From Ectocarpus siliculosus (Eukaryota; Sar; Phaeophyceae; Ectocarpales; Ectocarpaceae): a DNA stretch of 64,000 bases. The notes under the pieces were generated by a model, which was not told where the DNA came from, did no database searches, and saw only the letters and a program-made list of their open reading frames with translations. The DNA lies in contig FN649751.1 of the NCBI GenBank assembly GCA_000310025.1, positions 6,482,717 through 6,546,716 of the forward strand, written 5' to 3'. The translations under genes and the position numbers were made by a program. Shown here in pieces: positions 45,000 to 56,800 of this stretch; position 1 is the first letter of the stretch, and the number at the start of each line of letters is the position of its first letter.

Positions 45000-46692
45000 C
45001 GTGGAGAGGACAACAATTACGTCCTGGCCGACGACCATCTGCTGTGGCACGCCCCGCGCGGCCGCGCGTATGCGATCGCCGTTCCCAAACAGCTGGTTCC
45101 CGCCGTGCTGGCGTTGGTCCACGGCACGTACGGCCACCCTGGAGCAGCGCGCACTACCCTCTTAGTTGAGCGCAAATACCACTGGACGACTCTCAAGAAG
45201 GACGTCCGAGCTTATGTCGTGTCGTGCAAGTGCCGCCGGCGGAAGCGGGCCTGGAGCAAGCAGCTGCTCATGATGCCGGCACGGCTCCTCCAACCGTGGG
45301 AGGTGCTGGAGATGGATATCCAAGACCTCAAGGTCACGTCCGACAAGGGCAACCGCTACCTACTCGTGGTGGTCGACCGGGCCTCCAAATTCCTGACAGC
45401 CTTCCCGCTCCAGTCCAAGGAAGCTATTGGGGTGAGCCGCAAGCTCCTGGGGCTCTTGCTCGTATTCGGCCTGCCCCTCTCCATCCCCTCTGATGCGGCA
45501 CCTCTGCCGATGGCTGAAAGTACCGCTGAACTACGGCCCCACCAACCACCCCCGCGCACAAGGAGCGGTCGAGAGGTTGGGGGGGTGGCTGCACGAGGCC
45601 TTGTCCCATCTGTGCACCGCGTGGCCCAAGCGGTGGGACGAGTTCGTGCCCGTGGCTACCTGGATCCACCGGGTGACACCCGACGCGGCCTTGCCCGGCG
45701 GAGCGTCCCCTTACCGAGTCCTATTCGGTCGGGAACCACGGAGCCACATCGACGTCGTCTCCCCAGCCCTGAACGACAGCTCCTTCGGCCACGGACTCGA
45801 GCGGACTGTCGCAGATCAACAACGCATGACGCGGGAGATCCTCACCTGCCGCCACGAGGCCCAGAACCGTCAGCGGGAACGCCACAATGCCCGGGTAGCG
45901 CGGGAGTCACCAGGAGCCAAAGCAGCCATCGGAGACGCCGTCCTCGTCAAGGAACCGGCCAACACGCTACACCGAGACAGCCACCACCCGAAGCTCACGC
46001 ACGACCACTACACCGGTCCGTGGAAGGTCACCAACGTCATCCACGACCGCCTAAGCTTCGCGGTTCAACTCAACGGCCGCCGGATCCGCCGACGCAAAGT
46101 GGCAGCGCCCGACCTCAAGCCCTACCACGTGCGACCGCAGGACCTCCGGCTGCCGTTCGAGGACGAGGTTGCGCATCTCGTGTGGTCGTCCGACCTTGGC
46201 CTGGCCGACACCTCCGTCGTCGCTGTGCCGCTGTACACGCTCGTGGACCGACGGGTGGTATACGGCACCGGTAACACGACGACGTGGACATGGGAGTACC
46301 AAGGCCGTTACCAAGATGGTGCCCTCTCGCCTTGGATGACTGAGGATGAGGCCGGCGACAGCTTCTCGCCACTCCAGCTGGACGTCTTTCACGCGCTATA
46401 CGAGGACTACCACGGCGAGGACGCCACCCCACGACCCGCCGGACCGCCTACCCGGGCCGAACGCGAAGTAGCGTCCAGGGAGCAAGCGTTGCAGCTCTTT
46501 CCTATGGGGACGCCAGTTGGTCGAGAATTTGCCGACACCGACGGACAGCTCAAGGTTTTCAAGGCCAACGTCTTGGACTACTGCAACCCCTACTGGCGTG
46601 TGGAGTACCCGGACGGAGATTGGGAGGAACTCACGAAGCGCGAAATGGATACGGGCGTCGGCGTTGCCGCTCGACCATCCCTCTCCGCTTAA
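45000..46692 (+). pseudogene. pol: pol part 2: integrase with Tudor-like C-terminal tail
   Basis: The zinc finger at about 45.08-45.25 kb reads VHGTYGHPGAARTTLL ... AYVVSCKCRRRK (His, His, Cys, Cys). The DDE core has D in LEMDIQDLK, D in IPSD (codon 45492), then a frame change. The next frame (45493-46692) continues HLCRWLKVPLNYGPTNHPRA, QGAVERLG with the catalytic Glu, and RWDEFVPVATWIHRVTPDAA. About ten residues expected between the second Asp and HLCRWL are missing, so a deletion of 3n+2 bases is likely. The tail has a GPWKVTNVI barrel (G-P-F/Y family), a W-x-Y-Q-G-R segment that may be chromo-like, and YWRVEYPDGDWEELTKREM, which resembles Tudor-type modules in algal and plant proteins. 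Stop TAA at 46690. Confidence 0.8.
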
Positions 46693-47486
46693 CTCTGGAC
46701 TACGGCCTACTACCACTGCCTAGAGCCCGCCGACTGTCGTCTGGCGGCCTGGGGGGGTGTACCGGCAGTGGAAGAATGTGCAGGAGTACCACGTCGTCTA
46801 CGCAGCGGGGGAGACCCAGATTTTAGCTGGGCAGGTAAGTATAAACCGTGTATGGGCACCGTGCGGCCGCCCCGTTAGCATAGCCGTGTACCACGGTCAA
46901 TGCTGGGGGGGTGTTCCGGACGGCCGCGTACACCGGTGCTAAATAGTGCGATGATGGACACTCGTGACGCAAGGCGCAAGTGTCCGGAGCGCTCGTCCCT
47001 GTGATGGGCACTGCATATGTGCTCGGAGGGGGTTTCCCGAGAAGATGTAACCGTCGCTCGGGCTAATAATGGAAACCAATGGAAGAATTCCGATTGGTTA
47101 CCATTCCCCGTGCGATGATGAAACGGTTCCTCCGCATGACAGCTTGCAGCGATCCCGCCCCCCAAGCTGTCAGTGGCCTTTGAGTCCGGAAACTGAGCAC
47201 AAACCCTTTGTGAACGAACCTGACCTGAGCGCTACTGATCTGCTATCGCAACTGTGAGTGATGACCCCGCCTGCCTGACTGGATCATGAAGTATCATCTG
47301 CCTGCTTGGAGTACTACTGCTTGCTCGCTTGTGTTGATGATGGAACGCTTGGCACATGTCTACAATCGAACTCGCAGAGACTAGCTATGATCTGCGCGGG
47401 TGAGAGTGGCTTTGCCTGGAATATCGTAGATTAGCCCTGTCTCTGTAAGAGTTGTTGTTGTCAGAGTGGAATAATATCCACGCGGT
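46693..47486. other. Putative 3' LTR of the retrotransposon and spacer
   Basis: After the integrase stop, a G-run precedes TGTACCGGCAG at 46757, where a 3' LTR would begin. A TATA-like GTATAAACC lies at 46837-46845. The LTR end cannot be fixed because no 5' LTR is present for comparison. Nothing else is supportable up to the Helitron remnant. Confidence 0.35.
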
Positions 47487-48720
47487 GTGGCGTCTTTACG
47501 CTGGTGCCAACTCTTCCGACGGCAAGAAGTTCAAGCACGTCAGTCACCGTATGCAGATAACGCGCAACACGCAGAACTAGCAAGATCTCGCAGACGAAGA
47601 CGTGCTGGAATCTTAACGGAACGTCGACATCGCAATGCAAACAAGAGCACACCACACGACGACTCAGACCCTGAACTCGATATGATACGTCAACATTTTA
47701 GCCAAATGAGGAATCGTGCACCAAGGTTACCGGCACCGAGTCTAGACAGCCATCGCGGTGATGCTAATAACCAAATACGCCTTCGAGTGCAAGACATTGA
47801 CTCGCAATCGGCACGCCTTTCGAGCTAAAACACACGGATTTGGATGATCCAAAAATATCACATGTTCTCACTGCAATACTCAACTTTGGAAAGAAGAAAA
47901 GAGATCACATAGTTGTAACAAAGGCAAGCCGTATATCCATCCTCTCAAATCTATCCCGCACCATCTTATGGCGCTGTTTTGAAACTACTAAATTCATTTC
48001 TGCTCAAAGAAGGTACAACGGGCTTTTCGGATTTACTGCATGAGGCGCAGGTGGTATTCAAAAAAAGACATGGACTGAACCGCCAGCCCCTTCAATGCTC
48101 ACCTTGCATGGACGTGCTTACCACCGCACATTCGACCTCCAACAACATTCAATTCATTCTGAGAACTATTCCGTATCGAACAACTCGAGGTTTTTCATAT
48201 ACGATTCTGAATTCACACAGAACATTTGATCCCTTAAGTTAGACGCAAACATCGCGACAACTTTACGAACGCATGTGCACAACAATATTCCGTGGGCACA
48301 ACAATACCGATCTGCTGTACATAGCATTATTAATCAACCTTACGCCCACCACGCTGAATCCGCGGACCCTGCGTACATTGAGTTCGCTGAAGTAAGCCGA
48401 ACAAACGACGGACCCGTTGAAGGTTAAAAAGTTTCAGCACCGGAAATTGCAGCTTTAGTCTTCACATCAGGTCAGGAAAACAGCGGATCACGTGCTGTAG
48501 TAACTTATCCACGTGATGACAGTCCGGACGACAAGCCTAGGTTCCTACCCTTGTGGAGTGCAGCGTACGAAACTCTTCAGTTTCCGATGCTAATGCTCCA
48601 CGACTTGGCTACGTTCTTACCGGCGCAAGAAAAGAGAGGCGACCGTAGCTCACATCTCTTTTTCGTTCGCACCGGGCGAAGCTAGACAAAAATTCACGTA
48701 CACGCGACTCTTTTGGCTTC
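47487..48720 (+). pseudogene. Decayed Helitron Rep/helicase N-terminal fragment
   Basis: Pieces in several frames follow the order of the Helitron-like N-terminal domain. An Arg-rich start is HAELARSRRRRRAGILTERR. A zinc-finger-like CSHCNTQLWKEEKRS then SCNKGK follows at about 47.86 kb. HGRAYHRTFDL, then NNSRFFIYDSEFTQN, corresponds to the usual H-G-x-x-Y-H ... Y-x-x-D segment. LDANIATTLRTHVHNNIPWA (from 48240), KVSAPEIAALVF and RAVVTYPRDD are next, then AAYETLQFPMLM, the counterpart of Y-D-x-L-Q-Y-P-L-L-F. At least one in-frame stop (TAA near 48425) and several frame changes show it is dead. The Rep HUH motif and helicase are absent, so only the N-terminal part remains. The sequence is AT-richer than the neighbouring retrotransposon. 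Confidence 0.65.
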
Positions 48721-50801
48721 ATGTTACACCGGGAACGGCACATTTATTTCTCGAATACAACGCGAACATCTTCACACCGTTCATTCGATTACCCTGCGGC
48801 TTCATGCCCTTGGTATGCAGTGCACAGCCGTCACACCTTCCCTTTAAGCCTACTACTGAGGACGAGCGCGCCTCTGCGCCCGAAGTCCGGAGCCCTTGTA
48901 TATATAACATGATGAAGAGACCTGCCCAAGGCCTCGGCGTGCGCGTGCACTGTACGAAACGCGGGAGATGCGACAACGCCCTCAGCGTCGCGCCGTGGGT
49001 CGGGTGAGCCTAGCGCCGTGGATCTGGGTGAGCCTAGCGCCGTGGATCTGGGTGAGGGCACACTGACGCGCTTTCCTCTACGCCCACACCAAGCCAGTTC
49101 GGTTGTGACTGTTGCGAACAAACCCAAGAGGAGGGTCGCACCACGCGCCCTTGGCAGCACAAATCCAGGCTGGCACATCCGGGCTCTCACAACGGCCCCG
49201 ATAGGTACCTTTTAAACGAGGTTCACCACAGCGTCAACCAGGACACTTTCGTTTGAGGTGGGAACGGATCTATATGTTCTCAATATTCGGATGCTGGGCA
49301 GGGCCGAGGCCCTCATTGTACGAGCCACGCATTAATACGGGCCCTGAATTCACTGTATATTTGTACGAGTAGACTACACGACGCCGCCGCAGAGCTTGTA
49401 GATGTTGTTTTGTCGTCTTCCTCTTTGACAACGACACGTTTCGTCCCGTGTGCATTGACGTCACAGGATCGACGTTTTCTGATGGAGGACCCGACGCGGT
49501 GGAGACAAACCCCGAGGGAGACAAACCCTGAGGGAAAGGGTAAATAGTGCCCTCGTCTTGGACGCTCAGGGATCGGCCTCATGCTCATCATCAACAAAGC
49601 ACCACATGTTTGGTTGTATGTTCGCGCGTTGTACGGGCCGTTGTTTTGATTTGCGCCAAGTGTCGTTCATCAAAAAGCTTTTTTGCGTACCCTTGCGTGC
49701 TGTACTTTGTATTTAGCAGATTAAACCGCGTTCACCGTGTGACATCTGAACTACTGTACCTCTTGTTGGGGAATTTCATTGGTGTCTGTGTTGTTGTTTG
49801 TTATTTGTTTTTTCTTTTTTTTGTGGATATTGCATAAGTGGAACGACACCTTGTCGGAAAGCTCTTAACGGGACGGCTTCTTCAACGTTGCCGTTTTCGG
49901 TGCTGCCACTCATTATGTTTCGGGGAGAAAAATCGAGCTCTGAAAAGCGGTTCAGGGGGTGCGGTATCTTGTGTCACCTCCGGTACGTGCTGCGGATCTA
50001 GTTTGTTTGTTTTTTCCGTACTTGTGGACTGCCTCTGGAAATCAAAACACATCGTACTCCGGAGTATGCATATTCTGATACCATATTTAGTATAATACGA
50101 ACACATATGGTCGGGTGAGGACTCTTCAATGAATGGTGGTGCCTCTTTTGGCACTCTAAATACGTGCCATGGTGGCACAGGATATACCTGACCAGAATGG
50201 TCTCTCCACAAGGTCTCCAGTAGGCGACCTTGTAGAACAAGCGTCCCTGGCAGGGTCTCGACAGGGTGTGTGCAGAGTGTGTGCAGGGTGTTGGCCCCGC
50301 AGGGTACCCAAAAGGCGGAGCAAAGTGGCTGCGTGTGCAACCTGTGTGACCGGTGCTTGCACAACCAAGAGGTGTGGCCTAACGTTGTGGCTGCCTCCCA
50401 ACCTTCCGCATCCATCCGTCCTTGTACAACCAAGCCGTTTGGCCAAGGTTGAGGCCTCCTCCCAACCCCCCTCTACCACCTGCCCGTACCTTGTGGATGC
50501 TCACAACCCACCCACAACGTGCCCTCTGGCCACCCGTGATAGCATCGTGCTGCTGCGAAAAGCACCGTGCACCCAACGACTGCTGCTGTAGCAATGTGCG
50601 ATCCATGCGCAGAAATGTTGAGCACTACTGCCAACCAGGTTTTCCCGGCCCCGGAACCTTAATGCCTTCACTCGTTTGATGACTCCATAGGGTTGTGGCG
50701 AGAGAAGACTGAACTGAGTTGAAGACAGACGCTACTCATAGCTTCTTGGTTCAGGTTGAAAGGGCAGAAAAACGACCCCGCTGGCTATGTGTTTTGTCAA
50801 A
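48721..50801. other. Spacer / 3' UTR of the minus-strand surface-protein gene
   Basis: No supportable gene. It probably contains the 3' UTR of the gene ending at 50802 on the minus strand. It includes a short tandem (CCTAGCGCCGTGGATCTGGG twice, near 49007-49054) and low-complexity frames near 50.2-50.6 kb. Confidence 0.35.
49007..49060. repeat. Short tandem repeat, about 24-bp unit
   Basis: Two adjacent copies of GAGCCTAGCGCCGTGGATCT plus a partial third. It creates the STALGSPR-type repeat in a minus-strand open frame that is otherwise unsupported. Confidence 0.7.
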
Positions 50802-53800
50802 CTAGTGCACAGTCGAGGACCACAAAAGGTAGGCCGCGGACAGCGCCGCAGCACCGAGGTTGAACACCGGAGCCAGCTGAAGAGCACCGTCCCCGTCACC
50901 ATCGACTTCCTATCACGACGGGCAGGTTCGGAGACAAAACGCGCCAAGGAAGAGAAGGGGGGGGCGGAAGAAAAGCCGGGAATCATATGCTTCTTGTCCG
51001 CTCGTAGCCCCGGAAATCATTGATGCTACGCTACAGGGCCAGATCGAATGTGAGCTACCTTTCTGATTTTCAACTCCATGTCAAGGGCGACAAACGCTTC
51101 GATAAAAATTGCTGCATGCCTTTCACAATACCGAAGAGATTACTTTGCCGGTACGAGTTGAAGCGCTACTGAGCGCTGGTGCATCCACAATCAGTCATAA
51201 TGCGCAAAAGTGAACCTACTCGTATCTGGATGCCGTAGCTCGGGGAATTGCCTCTTGGAGTACGCTTCGAGCTTAACTGCCCGGGATGGTAGACTCATAT
51301 CTTCACGAGAAAAAGGAACACAATTACTGCTGCATGAGATTTTTTTCCGAGACTACACCCATCCTATTACTATGATCGCGACCTGTTCAGCATACACTTC
51401 TCTGAACTGTACACCGAAGGGCAGGGCTGACCAATATTTGGCATGATCGCTGTGGTCGTGCGCCAACGGGAGAACACGCTGCATGCCCTAACTTCGTCAT
51501 GAGTGAGACCTTGTCGAGGCCGGCCCGAGGGAAGACCGCCTCCAAAACGGCAAAATCGGCGTATGTCATTGGCAGCGCGAAAGAGCTGCCTCATACGAAA
51601 CAAATGGAAGCAGCACTACCGTCTCAAAAACTCAAACTCAACGGCAGCACGAGGTCCTCCAGAGGGGATGGGGTCCCATCTTACCGTGCAAAGGTCTTCG
51701 ATGTCATCGCAGGTCGCCGACTCTCCGCTAACTCGGATGTAGAGGTACTCAGCCCTCTCGTCGTTGGTGCAGTACACCTGCAGGCGGACGATCCTGTTTT
51801 CCAACAGTCCCCGGAGGTTAGGCTCCCAGTTGGCCTGTATCGTGGCTGCGTACAGGTCTCTCTGGGTCGGGTAGAAGACGTGCTTGAGCTCGTGGGTCTC
51901 CCCGTCAGACTTGACAAACTGCGGTGTTTCCCGCCAGAGGTACAGCAGACAGGAGAACGAAAGAGCGGAGCGAAGAACGGCCGAGTAGAAACGAGTAACG
52001 CGGAGGACGTGGGTGAAAGGCTACCAGAAGCGAGCCTCGAAAAGCCGTCGTTGCTCCCACCAGGCAGGCATCGCGTAGAGCCCGGCTCTCGGGTGAGGCG
52101 GAAAGAGCAGTTTCAAATACCCGTGCGGCGCTGGATTGATAACCGCTCGGCCGCCAGCGGCCATGGAGGTCAGCCAACTATGCGAACTGGTTGGTTCGCA
52201 GCCAACAAGTGCGTTGCGGGTGTTTGTGACCCACAACGTCGCGTCGTCTTGGCTATTTCGGTCCTTTCAAATGGAGCGGTGAGCAATTTATTTCACCCCG
52301 CTGCCTTTTCGCGGTGACATCCATAGCGGCTTCGTGATCAGGTAAGCTTCGATCAACTCGCCTCGTCTCCCCTCCTCTCTCGATACGATCCCCTCTCTTG
52401 ACACGGTCTCTCCTTACCTCGGTCTTTGGCACCGCCGAAGCACAAGCATTACTCTCAGGGCATCGGCCTACACCAACCTGTGGGAAACATATATCACCCC
52501 CGATAATGCCACATTAATAACCCTAATAGAGGACCGAGTTTTCTTTCTCCCATTCATGGTGATGTTCATGGTGATGGACTTTCTATCGGATGCTTCCTCA
52601 CCGCGTTGTACCAGTAGCCGTCCTCTCCCGAGTACTCCGCCGAATCTCCGTTGCAGTAGGTCTCCGTCGTTGCTCCGGTCTTGGTGACCACGGAGTTACT
52701 CGTCGTCAAGAGGACGTCCCCGGGCGAGTTGGGCACGGCCTCCGGAATGTCGAACGAAGGCAACGCCGGGTCGGAGAACCGGTACCCGGCCGCGGCTCCG
52801 TCGACGTCTGGGGACCAGTTGGTAAACCTGCGGCGCAACCGCGACATGGTGACAGATAGATCCAATAGTTTTTTTCGTTTATTCTCAAAGTACTCTGAAA
52901 AACGCGGTGAAATTCCCGGAAAACCCGGTGTAGCTTTGTTGGGGGGCGGTTGAAGTTTGGTTTCGCTAGGCAGAGATACCCAAAGCATCAATAGGATTTG
53001 CATCGGTCATGCGCTTTAGTTTCAAAAGGTCAACGGGCGGTCACCGATAGCTTGTTTTTTCTCGTGGGAAAAAGTTCCTTCAGGTCGTGGTTGATTCGGC
53101 GATTCTTTAGAGACACAATCCATCGACCCCTCGTCTTCCGGCACCAGGAGGCAAGGGAGCGGGGGGCAGGGGGAAGAGGGAGCTTAAGGGCGAGCGTGTG
53201 GGTATTGTAGTGACGGGCACAGTACGGTTTGCAGCAGCTCTTAATTCTGGAGACAATATTACTGCACTATTTTTGTCAAGGATGGAACTGTTCAGTTGAT
53301 CCTACTCTCTGGTTGGCCACGTCAACACCAACTCTTTTTGTTCAGGTTGCTGCCCGTTGTTGTCGAGGGTGGCGGTGTGCCGAATCCCTGTTCCGATCCT
53401 CGGGTGCGAGACAAATAGCACCCTATACAATGGAAAACGCACTAGTTCCCTCTCGTGTGGCTGGACGAGGAGATGATCGGACGGCTTTTCGAGTGGGAGG
53501 CGATGGGTACACTCGACCGCTACTCATTAGCCGGTTGCAACTCACGTCGGCTCGAAGATGACGCAAGAGTCGACGACGACGTTGTCCTCCGGGCACGTCA
53601 GGATCAGCTTTACGTAGTTGTACTGGAGCTGGTTGTAGAGGCTGGGAGCCATCCACGACTCGATCTCCGTCACCCACAGCTCGTTCACCCCGTCTACCAA
53701 GCTCATGTAGAACATGTCTAGGTCGTGGGACTCTCCGTCGATGGTCTCGAACGTCGACCGCCATTCCCCGTTCTTGGGGTCCCAGAACTGGGCAGAGCTA

Positions 53801-56800
53801 CCCGTGCAGCCGCGCTCCTCGCTCTCTTCTAGTGCGTTCTCTGTTTTTCGGGTTGTGCGATGGGAGTAAAGGGACGCGGAATTCTGGTTATGGCCTGGCG
53901 TTTTTCTGCTATGTTGGGCGGGGACTTGGGTGCGAGACTGGTACACCTTGGAGGTGGCGTTTCTGTCCAAGCAAACAACGCGCGAAAAGTCATCCATCAT
54001 GCATTGCCAAAGCTTTAAACATTTCAACCACGCAAAATGTAATTTCCATTGTCCTGTTCGTCTAAAAGCTCAAACGAAAACGGAATACTTCTATTTTGGC
54101 CAGCCCTCTCCCGCCAGACAACATGCAATGCTTGTTTGCGAAAACGGTAGCAGGAAGCAGAGCAGTCGAAACGAATGCGGCTGAGATCCTTCGAATGATT
54201 GGGACTGTGCAAAACCTGGGATGAAATGTACAGATCGCGGGACATACCAACCACCAGGGGCACTGCTTGACCGATTCCCGCTCAACGGAAGCGGTCCGTA
54301 CTGATCCAGGCCGTGACAGAACAGCCGGCCCCGTTCGAACCAACCTCTACCAGCTGTGCCGCCCGTCGAAACGGACGTTGTTTGGCTGGTACAACCCGCC
54401 ATTCTTCATACAAAAACCACATTTTTCTCCTACAAATAGTGTGGTCGTCAACCTACATATAGTCTAGCCCCAACGTTTCATCCATGTAGTTGTGAGTGGC
54501 TTCACCCTCGTTTCCATTCCCCTTTGGGGACCACACCAATGGTTCACGCAGTTTCACCGCTAGGGTGTAAGTCCCAAGGTTCATGTCCCCGAAATGCTTT
54601 TCGCGTGTCATTGTCAGAGCTTGCATGTTCCAGGAAGCTCTCTGCACTTCACAGCTACAGCAATCAGGAGGGTTTTGTGTGTACGAAGCGACAAGCGTAG
54701 GCTAGCGATGCGGTGGGTTTCCGGTTGGTACCGTGACCGTGCAGTCGTTAGCCCTAGCAACACTTTTCCCTCGTGGCCGATGTTTTCCTTTGTGAGGCGG
54801 CCCTTGCATGCCCCTCCAATCAAAGGCGACAGACCCCTCCCCAAGAGAACTGGGGGAGGGAGCTGCGAGACTGGGAAAATCTAGCTCTGGTGCAATTCGG
54901 CAACGAACCATCCCCAAGGATTCAAATGGAACGAGGGTTAGGCTCACGAGCTCGCGAACGGGCCGCCCGCATCATCGCATGCTCACCTGTGATGGCCTGT
55001 TGACGGAATTCATAAGTGCTCATCGCGCTGTGACCCCCGCAAATTTCGCCGTCGTCGCTCCCGCTGCACTCCATGTTACAATTCGTCGCCTCGCCGAACA
55101 TGAGGTGGTCGGCGTCGGCGTCCTCCGGACCGCACCAGCACTCTCTGGACCACTGTGTCCCGAACTGCCTGGACCCGGCGCACAGCTCTTCGCAGAGCTG
55201 CGCGGGCCGCCGCCACCCCGTCACGAGCAACGATATTAGCGGCGCGATCGTCCCGTCAACACACGGAAGAGAAACGAATTCGTCCGAGAGAAGAGAGGTA
55301 TGTTTGTCCATCAAAAATGTTTTTCCACGTGTGGTCAACTCCGCCGTGCCAGAGGGTTGATCGTGTCACTCTTTGCATACATTGTAGTGTGCGGAATAGC
55401 CTTATTCTTGATGGGTCTTATCACCACTGGAAATAAACCAAACCCTTGGAATTGTGTCGTATATAGAGCAGGTGAAGCATGGGATGCACCGAAGTCCGTC
55501 TCGTGAGATCTGGATGAAGCTCGCTGTTCGACTCGCTGAACACCTCACGGCAGATCGCGTTTGGTGCAGGTGCGGCGAATCCGACATGGTCCATCCCAGC
55601 TTTTAATGTGAGACGAGGGTCTACACAGTGCGATTTGTCATTTTTACTGGTAATCCTCGACGCTGCCCGCTCGCTCTCTCCGTTTCACGCGAGGCTGGAC
55701 ACAACACAAAACACAACAAAACAACGACAGAAAGCAACAACAACTACTTCCACGACTACGACTACGGCTACGGCTACGGCTACGACAACGACAACGATGA
55801 CGACTGTGATGACGATGACGACTGTGATGACGACTACGACTACGACGACGGTCACCACGAACACAAACACAAACGCAAGACACATTCCTCGATTATAAGA
55901 GCCGCTGCGGATAGCAACAGAAACGGCAATCCCCGCTTTCCCCCTAAAGGTACCATGCAGACGACCGTACGTCGTATGCACACCTCTGTGGTCATGTCCC
56001 ACCGCCTTGCCGCCATCTCCATGAAACGTTCACGGTTTCGATTGTCCTCGAAACATCCAAGGTAGGTGTAGTCTGTGGCCGAGGGCGGGGGAGGCGCACA
56101 CGGGAAGGAGCAGACATCCCTTTGAGACAGTCCACGGGGGATGACAAATCGTGGGAATTAACAGATCAGGTCTGCAGTGGAGGAATTGTGCCATAGGCGT
56201 TATTGCGACGCAGGACGCGGTAGTTGACGTACGAGCATTGTCTAGCGCCATAAGGAGCACGAAACAATCTCGAATGGGCGAGAGACTAGGCGGGAGACAT
56301 TGACCAAGAAATGTTTTTCCTACATGCAGCTGTTCTTTGTTTTTCTTGTGTCGTCCTCATCCCTTCTCCCGCCATTGCTCGCAGGACTGACTTCCGCTTC
56401 AGGATTGAATCGTTTCGTACCGAAGAGATCCAATCTAGACTAACACAGAGCGGTCTATGCCACTCATCTTCGTTTTTTTCGCGAAACGGGTCAGTTGTTC
56501 CTTCCCTCCAATACGCACATGAAACTGAACTATCTACGGCGGTATTAGCTATTCAATATTGTTTTGGTGAGAGTTGAAACTCTGATTTGGTTATGACATG
56601 GTTTACACGGGATATCGTCGACTAAATCGGCGGGGGGACCTGTTTGAGTGTGGAAATATTATTGTAACGTATTTTCTGTTGTTCGGAGGATCTATTGTAG
56701 ATGTAATGGCGCACCAATGGGGAAAAAAGGGAAAAGTTGGTCATCCCGATGGACTAAGTGACTATTACTACACACGACAAGCTACCGCTTGGAATTCTCT

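Larger units (their letters stand above)
41167..46756 (+). mobile_element. Degraded, 5'-truncated Ty3/gypsy retrotransposon with a methyltransferase domain
   Basis: Order along pol: post-protease segment, reverse transcriptase, RNase H, C5-cytosine methyltransferase-like domain, Pro-rich linker, HHCC zinc finger, integrase core, and a C-terminal tail with a Tudor-like motif. Gag, the aspartic protease and the 5' LTR were not found. Lesions: an in-frame TAA at 41251, a -1 frame change at about 43485, and a +1 change at about 45494 within the integrase core. A run of G (46750-46756) directly before TGTACCGG at 46757 is a plausible polypurine tract and 3' LTR start. Codon use is markedly GC-rich (ACG, GCC, GAC), unlike the flanking AT-richer DNA. 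Confidence 0.85.

Noticed and set aside
44168-45016. A 282-codon minus-strand frame inside the retrotransposon
   Set aside because: It overlaps the pol frame carrying the methyltransferase end and Pro-rich linker; Arg/Gly/Ser composition is complementary to that linker.
45497-46274. Continuation of the methyltransferase-integrase frame past 45494
   Set aside because: The translation becomes Arg/Pro-rich nonsense while the +1 frame carries the integrase core, so the extension is a shadow after a frameshift.
51499-52317. A 272-codon plus-strand frame
   Set aside because: It crosses minus-strand exon 51918-51685, which has correct splice signals, phase and similarity to the other modules; the plus frame has no recognisable content.
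54453-54647. A minus-strand frame (GTYTLAVKLREPLVW...) as an extra exon of the WSC gene
   Set aside because: Neighbouring exons 54987 and 53828 already join in matching phase, and this frame lacks a good donor; left out pending transcripts.
55608-56065. Plus-strand Thr-rich and Asp/Tyr-rich frames
   Set aside because: Both are produced by an intronic trinucleotide-type repeat in the minus-strand WSC gene.
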